A stretch of DNA of 9,748 bases from WVWW01 sp041568335 (GCA_041568335.1 JBFFZZ010000104.1:1-9748); one strand, 5' to 3'; positions 1 through 5,968 are shown, counted from the stretch's first letter. Notes: a model not told the origin generated them from the letters alone. Numbers and translations are program-made.

Positions 1-231
1 GCCGAGCCCACAGCCGACATCGACGACGTCGTCCTCGGCGCTGAGGTCGGCGAGCGCGGCGAGCTCCACCGTCGATTCGCGACCACGGGTGTGGAACTCG
101 TCGATCGGGGCGAGATCGTCGACGGCCAGGTTCTCGACGTCCTTGCCGGCCGCCCTCAGCCCCGCCCGGATCCGATCCAGGATCCGGCCTCGGCCGTAGT
201 GCTTGTCGATCTTCGCTTCGAAATCCGACAC
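1..231 (-). CDS. Class I SAM-dependent methyltransferase, N-terminal part (runs off left edge)
   Basis: Only the first 77 codons are present; the gene continues leftward beyond base 1. The reading frame gives an N-terminal helical stretch (FEAKIDKHYG, then ILDRIRAGLRAAG), the segment LAPIDEFHTRGRESTVELA, and at residues 69-77 VVDVGCGLG, the glycine-rich motif I that binds S-adenosylmethionine in Rossmann-fold methyltransferases. From memory, the DEFH-x-GR segment just before motif I recurs in small-molecule methyltransferases of this type, but the substrate cannot be told from this fragment. The start is one of three successive GTG codons (positions 237, 234 and 231 read leftward). I chose the last because a G-run just upstream gives Shine-Dalgarno-like spacing. 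The gene diverges from the phosphodiesterase gene at 354. The family call is fairly sure; the exact start is not. Confidence 0.8.
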   Translation of the reverse strand, partial: MSDFEAKIDKHYGRGRILDRIRAGLRAAGKDVENLAVDDLAPIDEFHTRGRESTVELAALADLSAEDDVVDVGCGLG

Positions 232-237
232 CACCAC

Positions 238-353
238 CCCCAATCGAGCTGCAGCCCATTGCTATATTGGAATTTATCCCATTTCGCGATCCCACGGGTG
301 GTCCGTCCCGGCGGGGCCCTGGGTTGACCATACCCCGGGGCGGAGATCGATCG
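238..353. promoter_or_regulatory. Divergent intergenic region, probable promoters
   Basis: This gap separates the leftward methyltransferase and the rightward phosphodiesterase. It holds an A+T-rich island at about 255-290 (TATATTGGAATTTATCCC) in otherwise GC-rich DNA, the expected place for promoters of both genes. No convincing -35/-10 pair could be assigned on either strand. A TTGACC hexamer at 324-329 has no matching -10. The GGAG at 342-345 is the likely ribosome binding site for the gene at 354. Confidence 0.35.
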
Positions 354-1349
354 ATGAGAAGTCGATTCAGACGTTTGAGAATGGCCGCAATCGCGATCGT
401 CGTTTTTGCTGGACTGATCTATCTCAACAACGCCTCTTGGCTCGCCGACCCGCTGCCGCACGGACCGTTTTGGGTCGCTCATCGCGCGCTGGGCCAGGGT
501 TTCGAGCGGGAGGGGTTGACCAACAAGACCTGCACGGCGGCTCGCATGCTCCCACCCGAGCACGAGTATCTCGAGAACACGATGGCCTCGATCAGCGCGG
601 CATTCGAATTCGGTGCCGAGACGATCGAGATCGACATCCATCCGACCACGGACGACCGGTTTGCCGTTTTTCACGACTGGACCGTCGATTGCCGTACCGA
701 AGGCAGCGGCGTCACGCGCGAGCACACCCTCGAGGCGCTGCAGCAACTCGACGCGGGGTACGGCTACACGGCGGACGGCGGCGCGACGTTCCCCTTCCGC
801 GGTAAGGGGATCGGCATGATCCCCTCGCTCGAAGAGGTCTTGACGACGCACCCGGACAGGAACTTTATCCTCGACATCAAGGGGAACGACATCGACGAGG
901 GGGTTCGCCTGGCCGAGCGAATCGCCGCCCTCCAGCGCCACCGGACCGGCAGCGTCGGATTCGTCGGTGGCGCCGATGCCGTCCGGGTCGTCCACGAGCG
1001 ACTCCCCGACGCGCAGACCATGTCGCGGCGGCGTCTGAAACGCTGCCTCAAGCGCTACCTGGCCGTCGGCTGGACCGGATACGTGCCCGCGGACTGCAGG
1101 CGCGGCATCACGCTCGTTCCCGCCAACGCCGCGCCGTGGCTGTGGGGCTGGCCCAACCGTTTCCTGCAACGGATGGATCGCGTCGGCTCGCGCGTCGTCC
1201 TGTTCGGCGACTATCGCCGCGGGGGGTTGATCCAGGGGTTCGACGATCCCGCCCAGTTGGCGGAGCTGCCCGACGATTACTCGGGAGGCATCTGGACGGA
1301 CCGCATCGATCTCATGGGTCCGGCGTTGAGTGGTCGCGAGAAACCCTGA
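354..1349 (+). CDS. Membrane-anchored glycerophosphodiester phosphodiesterase (GDPD) family protein
   Basis: The 331-residue product should hydrolyse glycerophosphodiesters to glycerol-3-phosphate plus an alcohol, probably on the outer face of the inner membrane. A basic N-terminus (RSRFRRLR) and a hydrophobic segment at residues 10-24 form a signal anchor or uncleaved signal peptide. The TIM-barrel GDPD signatures are present: HR at 43-44, ENT at 74-76, EID at 92-94 and FHD at 106-108, covering the general acid/base histidines and metal ligands, followed by FILDIKGND on a later strand. The usual HRG is HRA here. About 25 residues, including a cysteine, separate the histidine motif from ENT; I recall this insertion from a proteobacterial GDPD subfamily. 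I chose the ATG at 354 over an upstream in-frame ATG at 267 because GGAG lies 8 nt before it and it opens directly into the signal segment. Confidence 0.88.
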   Translation: MRSRFRRLRMAAIAIVVFAGLIYLNNASWLADPLPHGPFWVAHRALGQGFEREGLTNKTCTAARMLPPEHEYLENTMASISAAFEFGAETIEIDIHPTTDDRFAVFHDWTVDCRTEGSGVTREHTLEALQQLDAGYGYTADGGATFPFRGKGIGMIPSLEEVLTTHPDRNFILDIKGNDIDEGVRLAERIAALQRHRTGSVGFVGGADAVRVVHERLPDAQTMSRRRLKRCLKRYLAVGWTGYVPADCRRGITLVPANAAPWLWGWPNRFLQRMDRVGSRVVLFGDYRRGGLIQGFDDPAQLAELPDDYSGGIWTDRIDLMGPALSGREKP

Positions 1350-1360
1350 GCCCCACCCCA

Positions 1361-1406
1361 TTGCGTTCATCGCGGATTCGGCTTATATGATCGGGAAGAT
1401 CGGAGG
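1361..1406 (+). promoter_or_regulatory. Possible promoter and ribosome binding site for the BP74-domain gene
   Basis: In the 61-bp gap after the phosphodiesterase gene, TTGCGT (1361-1366) lies 17 bp from TATATG (1384-1389), which overlaps TATGAT (1386-1391). GGAGG (1402-1406) sits 4 nt before the ATG at 1411 and decides that start over the ATG at 1387, which has no such site. The -35 match is weak, so read-through from the upstream gene is equally possible. Confidence 0.35.
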
Positions 1407-1410
1407 AATC

Positions 1411-2103
1411 ATGCATCCGATTCCCGCGCTCGTGTTGACCGTGGCGATCCAGGCCGGTGGTCTCCCACCCCTCGAGTTGACGGGAGACAAACTGCCCGGC
1501 GGAACGGCTCGCTGGTCGTGGCTCCCCGAACCGCAGGCGGTGAGCTACGACATCATCGGCGATACGCTTCCGGCAGATGACGTGGCGACCGCGGGTTGCC
1601 GCACGCAGGAAGACGACAATCCGACCGACACGATGTTCGACGATCCGCTGAACCTGCTTCCGGGTGCCGGGACGTACGTGCTGGTCGCGGGCAGCGATGG
1701 CCAGACTCCCGGCTTTCCCGTCTGCGAGGTCGCCGCCTACTTCTGCGTCAGCGATGCGGCGGGCGACAGCTTCGTGTTGAAGCTGACGGACGAGGCCCAG
1801 ATCGATCACGCGCGCGACGTCGTCCGCGGGATCGAGCAGCAGCTCATCCACGTCGGGGCACTGACGCTGGGGGGGCCGGTTCCCTGGAACCCCGGCTGGC
1901 AGTTCCACATCCCGCCCGATTCCGTCTACTTCTTCGAGAACTCGATCGAGGTCTGCGACGCTTCGATCCGGGCGGTCGATCAGGGCGGCCCCCCGGCGGG
2001 CAACTGGTGCCCCTGGACGTCCGAGATCTTCGGCGAGCTGTTACCGTTCGAGCAGTGGTCGGGACCGTCGCCGGAGCCGTTCTACTGCGGCCCGCTGGTG
2101 TGA
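1411..2103 (+). CDS. Secreted BP74-related (calmodulin-binding-protein type) domain protein
   Basis: The 230-residue product begins with a short signal peptide (MHPIPALVLTVAIQA). Residues ~30-105 (GTARWSWLPEPQAVSYDIIG ... GAGTYVLVAGSDGQTPGFPVC) look like the degenerate fibronectin-III-like modules frequent in exported proteins of some soil and sediment bacteria, with cysteines at 63 and 105. Residues ~110-210 match what I recall of the BP74 N-terminal domain, named after a Dictyostelium calmodulin-binding protein: YFCVSDAAGDSFVLKLTD, IDHARD, PWNPGWQFHIPPDSVYFFEN, IEVCDASI and NWCPWTS. Bacterial members carry the calmodulin-binding name by homology; binding is not implied here. The C-terminal ~20 residues are Pro/Ser-rich with one more Cys. 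The gene ends 3 bp from the convergent lipoprotein gene. Domain call fairly sure, function unknown. Confidence 0.75.
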   Translation: MHPIPALVLTVAIQAGGLPPLELTGDKLPGGTARWSWLPEPQAVSYDIIGDTLPADDVATAGCRTQEDDNPTDTMFDDPLNLLPGAGTYVLVAGSDGQTPGFPVCEVAAYFCVSDAAGDSFVLKLTDEAQIDHARDVVRGIEQQLIHVGALTLGGPVPWNPGWQFHIPPDSVYFFENSIEVCDASIRAVDQGGPPAGNWCPWTSEIFGELLPFEQWSGPSPEPFYCGPLV

Positions 2104-2106
2104 CCG

Positions 2107-2772
2107 TCAGGCGCCGTCGACCGCCGGCTGAGCGACGCTCTGGTCGATGACCTCGGCCCCCTCGACGCGCCCCAGGACCTTGCCGCCGTCGCGCAGGATC
2201 ACGTGGACCTTGACGTTGCGTTTGACCAGGACATCGCCCTCGATCACCGAACCGCCCGCAACCTCGATCTCGATCGGCCGGCTGCGCTCGTTGCCGATGA
2301 CCTTGCCCTCGATCACGACATCGCCCTTGACGACGGATTGATCCAGCAAGTCGACGTCACCGTTGACCGTGCGGATGTCCCGGCGGACGACGGACTTCGC
2401 CAGCTCGATCGAGCCGTTGACCGTCTGCACCTTGCCGGACACCTCGGAGCCCGATCCCACATCGACGGACCCGTTGACGGATTCGACGTTGCCGTTGACG
2501 TTGACACTCTCTCCGACGCGCACCGAACCGTTGACCGTGCTGAGGTCTTCGACCTTGGACCGATCGCCGACCTTGACCGAGCCGTTGACCGTCTTGCTCG
2601 ATCCGCCGACCGTGCAGTCCTTGCCGATGGACACGTTGCCGTTGACGGTCGACAGACCGCCGGATCGCGACTCACCGTCCTCGACCACGATGGAGGAGTT
2701 GATGCTCATCGCACAGCCCGTCAGGGCCAGACCGCCGACCACGAAAAGGGTCAGATTCCTCGACGTTTTCAT
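2107..2772 (-). CDS. Repeat lipoprotein, predicted beta-solenoid (bactofilin-like)
   Basis: The 221-residue product has a lipoprotein signal peptide: basic MKTSRN, hydrophobic core, and lipobox LTGC with the lipidated cysteine at residue 20. Residues 42 to ~153 consist of six repeats of 18-19 residues, each opening with (T/S)VNG(S/N/D)(V/I), with small and polar residues between alternating valines. This periodicity is typical of parallel beta-helices or bactofilin-type polymer-forming folds. The C-terminal ~65 residues (VVIEGKVIGN ... GGSVIEGDVLVKRNV ... GGKVLGRVEGAEV) continue the beta-rich pattern less regularly. The start has AGGAG 7 nt upstream (2780-2784). It is likely anchored in an envelope membrane; no catalytic residues are evident. 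A DUF4097-type putative adhesin is an alternative family name. It is divergent from yjbQ and convergent with the BP74-domain gene. Confidence 0.8.
   Translation of the reverse strand: MKTSRNLTLFVVGGLALTGCAMSINSSIVVEDGESRSGGLSTVNGNVSIGKDCTVGGSSKTVNGSVKVGDRSKVEDLSTVNGSVRVGESVNVNGNVESVNGSVDVGSGSEVSGKVQTVNGSIELAKSVVRRDIRTVNGDVDLLDQSVVKGDVVIEGKVIGNERSRPIEIEVAGGSVIEGDVLVKRNVKVHVILRDGGKVLGRVEGAEVIDQSVAQPAVDGA
2314..2649 (-). repeat. Six tandem in-gene repeats of ~54-57 bp (TVNGSV units)
   Basis: Within the lipoprotein gene, units start at residues 42, 61, 79, 98, 117 and 135, each 18 or 19 codons. At DNA level the plus strand shows GTTGAC-containing blocks recurring about every 54-57 bp. The units differ in sequence between the conserved openings, so this is an old, selected protein repeat, not a recent tandem duplication. 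Confidence 0.8.
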
Positions 2773-2842
2773 GCATGATCTCCTGTCTGTTCAGCCATGA
2801 AACGCGCCGGACCGGGGTTTGGTTTCATCCTGGGCCGGACCG

Positions 2843-2848
2843 ATTCTA
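2843..2848 (-). promoter_or_regulatory. Predicted -10 box of the lipoprotein gene
   Basis: Read leftward, this is TAGAAT, a 5/6 match to TATAAT and the same hexamer found before cysS. The expected transcription start near 2836 would give a ~64-nt leader. No good -35 is visible 16-18 bp upstream. The leader region holds a 9-bp direct repeat, GCCGGACCG at 2806-2814 and 2834-2842, and a 7-bp inverted repeat, ATGAAAC (2797-2803) with GTTTCAT (2822-2828). Confidence 0.4.
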
Positions 2849-2894
2849 CCCCGTTTCCCCGACCCTCCGCGGCGGCGGCCCAGCGACCCATCCT

Positions 2895-2914
2895 CCCCGA
2901 AAACGGGGCTTTTT
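2895..2914 (+). terminator. Rho-independent terminator-like hairpin
   Basis: The stem CCCCG (2895-2899), loop AAAA and CGGGG (2904-2908) are followed by CTTTTT, a textbook intrinsic terminator for rightward transcription. It sits 37 bp before yjbQ, although the nearest gene to its left on the same strand ends at 2103. It could end rightward transcripts that pass antisense through the lipoprotein gene, or attenuate a yjbQ leader. Confidence 0.65.
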
Positions 2915-2950
2915 CTGGATCCGAGCGGTCGTCGGTTATCCTGCGCGCCC

Positions 2951-3373
2951 ATGACGTACACGGGACGCGTATCCTTCGATCTTCCGGCGGAGTTCGGGCA
3001 CAGGGACGTGACACCGGAGGTCGCCTCGCTCGTCGAGCGATCCGGCGTCCGGAGCGGGCTGGCCTGCGTTCAGTTGGTGGGCTCGACAGGCGCCGTGACG
3101 ACGATCGAGTACGAATCCGGGGCCTTGGCCGACCTACAACGCGTCGTCGAACGGCTGGCCCCTGCCGACGCGCACTACGAGCACGACGAACGCTGGCACG
3201 ACGGCAACGGATTCAGCCATGTCCGTTCGGCGCTGTTGAAGACCGGGATCTCGATCCCGATCCTCGACGGCGAGCTGCAGCTCGGGACATGGCAACAGGT
3301 GATCGCGATCAACATGGACAACCGGCATCGCCGCCGCGAGATGGTCGTCGTCGTCGTCGGGGAGCGAGACTGA
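2951..3373 (+). CDS. yjbQ: YjbQ / UPF0047 family protein (secondary thiamine-phosphate synthase)
   Basis: The 140-residue product matches the UPF0047 family along its whole length, which is the usual size. Visible signatures are TGAVTTIEYESGALADLQRV, the cluster YEHDERWHDGNGFSH at 76-90 with conserved histidines, IPILDGELQLGTWQ at ~102-115, and RRREMVVVVVGE near the C-terminus. E. coli YjbQ shows weak thiamine-phosphate synthase activity; the physiological role in the family is unsettled. No TPP riboswitch is recognisable upstream. The start at 2951 was chosen because the protein begins with the family's typical beta-strand; the upstream in-frame extension is Pro/Arg-rich non-coding sequence. 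No clear ribosome binding site precedes it, but a TATCCT -10-like box at 2937-2942 would give a nearly leaderless transcript. The gene is followed after 2 bp by the GFA-family gene, so the two are probably co-transcribed. Confidence 0.9.
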   Translation: MTYTGRVSFDLPAEFGHRDVTPEVASLVERSGVRSGLACVQLVGSTGAVTTIEYESGALADLQRVVERLAPADAHYEHDERWHDGNGFSHVRSALLKTGISIPILDGELQLGTWQQVIAINMDNRHRRREMVVVVVGERD

Positions 3374-3375
3374 CG

Positions 3376-3843
3376 ATGGGGAACGCTCTGGAAGGTGGTT
3401 GTTTCTGTAGAGCCGTTCGCTACCGGCTGGCCTCCGATCCGATGTTCGTACACTGCTGTCACTGTCTCAACTGTCAGAACCAGACGGGCAGCGCGTTCGT
3501 GATCAACGCCCTTATCGAGACGAGTCGCATCGAGCTGCTCAGCGGCGATCCCGATGTGACGGAGCTGCAGGCGGGTGGTGGCGGTCCGCATGACGTCTAC
3601 CGCTGTCCCGTTTGTCGAACGGCCGTGTGGAGCGACTACGGCCGTCGTCCCGGGATGCGCTTCGTGCGCGTCGGGACGCTCGACGATCCCACCGCTCTGT
3701 CACCGGACGTGCATATCTTTACTCGCTCCAAACAGCCCTGGGTCGGGATCCCGGCGGAGGTCCCGTCCTTCGACGTGTTCTACGAGCTGGAGGCGCAATG
3801 GCCTGCCGCCAGCCTCGAGCGGCGGCGACAGGACCTCGGATAA
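3376..3843 (+). CDS. GFA/CENP-V family zinc-binding protein
   Basis: The 155-residue product carries the GFA (glutathione-dependent formaldehyde-activating enzyme, CENP-V) fold signature. The zinc ligands are C9 and C11 (GGCFCRAVRY), C28, C30 and C33 (CCHCLNCQNQTGSAF), and C77 and C80 (YRCPVCRTAVW), spaced as expected for the two-zinc family. Members include Gfa of Paracoccus, first described as condensing formaldehyde with glutathione, but most paralogs have no proven substrate, so the enzyme name should not be taken literally. The ATG is 2 bp after the yjbQ stop, with GGGGAG ~11 nt upstream inside yjbQ, which suggests translational coupling. It converges with the PDZ-protein gene, leaving 13 bp. 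Confidence 0.9.
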   Translation: MGNALEGGCFCRAVRYRLASDPMFVHCCHCLNCQNQTGSAFVINALIETSRIELLSGDPDVTELQAGGGGPHDVYRCPVCRTAVWSDYGRRPGMRFVRVGTLDDPTALSPDVHIFTRSKQPWVGIPAEVPSFDVFYELEAQWPAASLERRRQDLG

Positions 3844-3876
3844 ACGGACCCGGATCTCATCGCTCCGAGCTTTTCT
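3835..3876 (+). terminator. Weak terminator candidate after the yjbQ-GFA pair
   Basis: CTCGGA (3835-3840) can pair with TCCGAG (3864-3869), and CTTTTCT follows. The loop is long (23 nt), and the right arm and T-run lie inside the convergent PDZ gene, so this is a modest candidate only. Confidence 0.3.
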
Positions 3877-4663
3877 GTTCCTTGATCTTGACCTTGAAGC
3901 GTTTCTTGTCGTCCTTGATCCGCAGCTTCGCCGGGAAATCCACGTCCTGCATGTGGTCGGAGGCGGCGTCGAGCGTGACGAAGGTCCTCGACTCGATCCC
4001 GCGCCGGGAGACGGCCAGCTCGACCTCGTCGCCGGGCTTGGAGCGGGCGATCATCTCGTGGACGTCGTGCACCTGGCGCAGCGGTGTGTCTCCCCACGCG
4101 ACGATCACGTCACCGGCCTCCATCCCGGCGCGATCGGCGGGCGAGCCCTCGACCACCCGCGTGACGAGGATTCCGCCCTCGACACCGAAGTACTCGGCGA
4201 GCTGGTCGCTGACCGGCTGGCTCTCGATCCCCACGAAGGCACGATCCTCGAGGCTCTCCATCCGCAGACCGAAACGCTCGACGTTGGTCCGTTTCTTGGG
4301 AAACTCGCCCAGCGTCACGGTGTAGGTCTGCTCACGATCGCCGCGCTCGACGGTGACCGCCACGGCGTCGCCCTTGCGCGTGTTCAGCATCGCGTGCTTG
4401 AGCTCCATCAGGGTGGCGATCCGTTTGCCGTCGATCGCCACGACGCGGTCGTCGGGGCGCAACCCCGCCTGATCCGCCGGACCGTCCGGGACGACGCTGG
4501 CCAGGAAGACGCCGACGCCCTCGGAAACCGGGACCCCGTCCTTCTCGATCGACTCGGTGAAGTGCAGCGAGACGCCCAGGTAACCGCGACCGGCGTGCGG
4601 TTTGTCGGCCCAGGCCAGGGGTACCAGCAGCAACAGGGTGAAGAGGATCAGCTTTTGACGCAT
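3857..4663 (-). CDS. Exported protein with two PDZ domains, no protease domain
   Basis: The 268-residue product starts with a signal peptide (RQKLILFTLLLLVPLAWA), then PDZ domain 1 at ~27-119 (GYLGVSL, SVVPDGPADQAGLRPDDRVVAIDGK) and PDZ domain 2 at ~143-232 (FVGIES, RVVEGSPADRAGMEAGDVIVAWGD). It ends in a Lys/Arg-rich tail (KLRIKDDKKRFKVKIKEQ). No catalytic Ser/His/Asp trypsin-like domain is present, so it is not a DegP or HtrA protease but a binding or sensing protein of the periplasm. The start at 4663 has AGGAG 6 nt upstream and opens the signal peptide; an in-frame TTG at 4693 would only add a hydrophilic lead. It is the third gene of an ECF sigma operon, 26 bp after the membrane protein. 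By analogy with PDZ domains that read unfolded outer-membrane proteins in DegS and RseP, it may feed the sigma switch (inference). Confidence 0.85.
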   Translation of the reverse strand: MRQKLILFTLLLLVPLAWADKPHAGRGYLGVSLHFTESIEKDGVPVSEGVGVFLASVVPDGPADQAGLRPDDRVVAIDGKRIATLMELKHAMLNTRKGDAVAVTVERGDREQTYTVTLGEFPKKRTNVERFGLRMESLEDRAFVGIESQPVSDQLAEYFGVEGGILVTRVVEGSPADRAGMEAGDVIVAWGDTPLRQVHDVHEMIARSKPGDEVELAVSRRGIESRTFVTLDAASDHMQDVDFPAKLRIKDDKKRFKVKIKEQKSSER

Positions 4664-4689
4664 CTCGGTCTCCTTCATGGACAACGTTT

Positions 4690-5160
4690 TCAAAAGGTCG
4701 TGGTCGCGTGGGTGGCGAGCATCGGCAGGGCATCTTCGAGGCGAACGGCCGAACGAGAATCGTCCCCCTCGTCGGTTTCCGTGTAGACGACCATCCGCTG
4801 CCCGTCGCTCATCGTGAACTCACGGATCGCGACGAGCCGTTCGGAGTCGACGGACTGCACGTGCACGCCACTCCCCTGCCGCGCGTAGTAGGCCTCGACG
4901 AATTCGCGGTCGCTGTCGACCGAGACCTCGACGTGGGCCTGGAGCGCACCGGTCGGGGGGTCGATCGTCCCGAGCTGGGCCGCCAGCAGGGCGGCCAACA
5001 CGACGCAGAGGCCGCAGGCGGCGAAGCAGGCGCGCCGCCAACGACGGGCGTTCAACCGCGCGTGCGCGGCGCCCAGATCACGGCGCAGCTTGCGCCGGAA
5101 TGTTGCGACCGGTAGATCGGGGGCGCTCAGCCGGCGTAAGGATTCCTCGAAGTTCTTCAT
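4690..5160 (-). CDS. Single-pass membrane protein, putative anti-sigma factor (non-zinc type)
   Basis: The 156-residue product is not a recognised family. Residues 1-43 are a highly basic, probably helical cytoplasmic part (ESLRRLSAPDLP, FRRKLRRDLG). One transmembrane segment spans ~44-63 (ACFAACGLCVVLAALLAAQL). The C-terminal ~90 residues should be periplasmic (AHVEVSVDSDREFVEAYYAR ... DGQRMVVYTETDEGDDS). Topology, size and position directly after an ECF sigma gene suggest an anti-sigma factor, but the HxxxCxxC zinc motif of ZAS proteins is absent. The ATG at 5160 has GAGG 8 nt upstream. Its first 83 nt overlap the 3' end of the sigma gene in another frame, an unusually long overlap. Topology is fairly sure; the anti-sigma role rests on context. 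Confidence 0.6.
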   Translation of the reverse strand: MKNFEESLRRLSAPDLPVATFRRKLRRDLGAAHARLNARRWRRACFAACGLCVVLAALLAAQLGTIDPPTGALQAHVEVSVDSDREFVEAYYARQGSGVHVQSVDSERLVAIREFTMSDGQRMVVYTETDEGDDSRSAVRLEDALPMLATHATTTF

Positions 5161-5665
5161 GATCGATGCCTCGCTGTTGGAGTTCGTTCTTGAGTTTCTT
5201 GAGCGCCCGGTTGGCGCGCATCGCCAGGGTGCCGGGTCGGCGCCGCAGGATCGGGGCGATCTCGTCGTAGGGCTTTTGCTCGAAATAACGCAGGACGATC
5301 AGCGCCTGATCGGCGGGGTCCAGCGCGCGTAACGCGCGGTGCAGGTCGAGGTAGAGCCGGTGGACCGCGAGTTGATTCTCGGCGTCACGAAGCTCGACGG
5401 TGACCGTCGAGGGATCCGGCCCGCGCTCCCGCCGCGGACGGCGAAAATGGCTGTTCACCTCGTTGGTCGCGATGCGGTAAAGCCAGGCGGACACGTTCCC
5501 GTCGGTCCAGCGAAAACGCCAGTACCCACGCAACGCTCTGTAGAAGGTCTGGGCGGTCAGGTCCTCGGCCTCGGCCACGTTGGCGACGCGGCGCAGGACG
5601 TAGCGAAAGATCGCCTCGAAATGCCGGTCGTAGATCCGGTCGAACCGCTGCCGCGCGTCGGTCAT
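5078..5665 (-). CDS. ECF-family RNA polymerase sigma factor (first locus)
   Basis: The 195-residue product has sigma region 2 at ~5-77 (FDRIYDRHFEAIFRYVLRRV, EAEDLTAQTFYRAL, VSAWLYRIATNEVNSHFRR) and region 4 at ~103-165 (RALDPADQALIVLRYFEQKPYDEIAPILRRRPGTLAMRANRALKKL, cited here as one continuous helix-turn-helix region). Region 3 is absent, as in extracytoplasmic-function sigma factors. A ~25-residue Pro/Arg-rich tail after region 4 is encoded by the stretch that overlaps the next gene. The ATG at 5665 has AAGGGG 4 nt upstream; a TTG at 5704 is in frame but adds a Cys/Lys-rich lead unlike the family. It heads an operon with the membrane protein and the PDZ protein, so it is presumably held by the former and released by an envelope signal. 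Confidence 0.92.
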   Translation of the reverse strand: MTDARQRFDRIYDRHFEAIFRYVLRRVANVAEAEDLTAQTFYRALRGYWRFRWTDGNVSAWLYRIATNEVNSHFRRPRRERGPDPSTVTVELRDAENQLAVHRLYLDLHRALRALDPADQALIVLRYFEQKPYDEIAPILRRRPGTLAMRANRALKKLKNELQQRGIDHEELRGILTPAERPRSTGRNIPAQAAP

Positions 5666-5691
5666 GCACCCCTTACAACGCTTGGGGCGGA

Positions 5692-5700
5692 GAAATATCA
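5692..5700 (-). promoter_or_regulatory. Possible extended -10 promoter for the first sigma operon
   Basis: Read leftward, this is TGATATTTC, an extended -10 (TGn before TATTTC). It would start transcription near 5685, about 20 nt before the sigma start codon. No -35 is recognisable 17 bp upstream, and no ECF-type GGAAC/GTC pair was found, so autoregulation cannot be claimed. Confidence 0.35.
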
Positions 5701-5721
5701 CCAAGAATCGAGTCTACGCGG

Positions 5722-5935
<214 letters not shown>

Positions 5936-5968
5936 TTGATCCGGAAGCCTGACGGCCAGGCGCGGAGA

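Noticed and set aside
156..1370. Long leftward open frame opposite the phosphodiesterase gene
   Set aside because: It is Arg/Pro/Asp-rich without recognisable motifs and lies antisense to a clear GDPD gene; long shadow frames are expected in high-GC DNA.
2203..2778. Rightward open frame with repeating VDRAVDR-type sequence
   Set aside because: It is the antisense image of the lipoprotein repeats; the leftward frame has a lipobox signal peptide and ribosome binding site, and this one has neither.
2773..2950. TPP riboswitch before yjbQ
   Set aside because: Considered because of the thiamine link, but the conserved CTGAGA and ACCTGATC-type thi-box elements are not present.
3344..3358. (GTC)5 simple repeat near the end of yjbQ
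   Set aside because: It encodes the hydrophobic VVVVV strand typical of the family C-terminus, so it is coding-constrained; nothing supports a phase-variable role for a trinucleotide repeat.
2797..3375. Upstream extension of the GFA-family gene
   Set aside because: It overlaps yjbQ out of frame and is Arg-rich nonsense; the zinc-protein family begins at the ATG at 3376.
3575..4786. Long rightward open frame across the PDZ gene
   Set aside because: It starts inside the GFA-family gene in a different frame and runs antisense to a clear signal-peptide/PDZ protein; no motif supports it.
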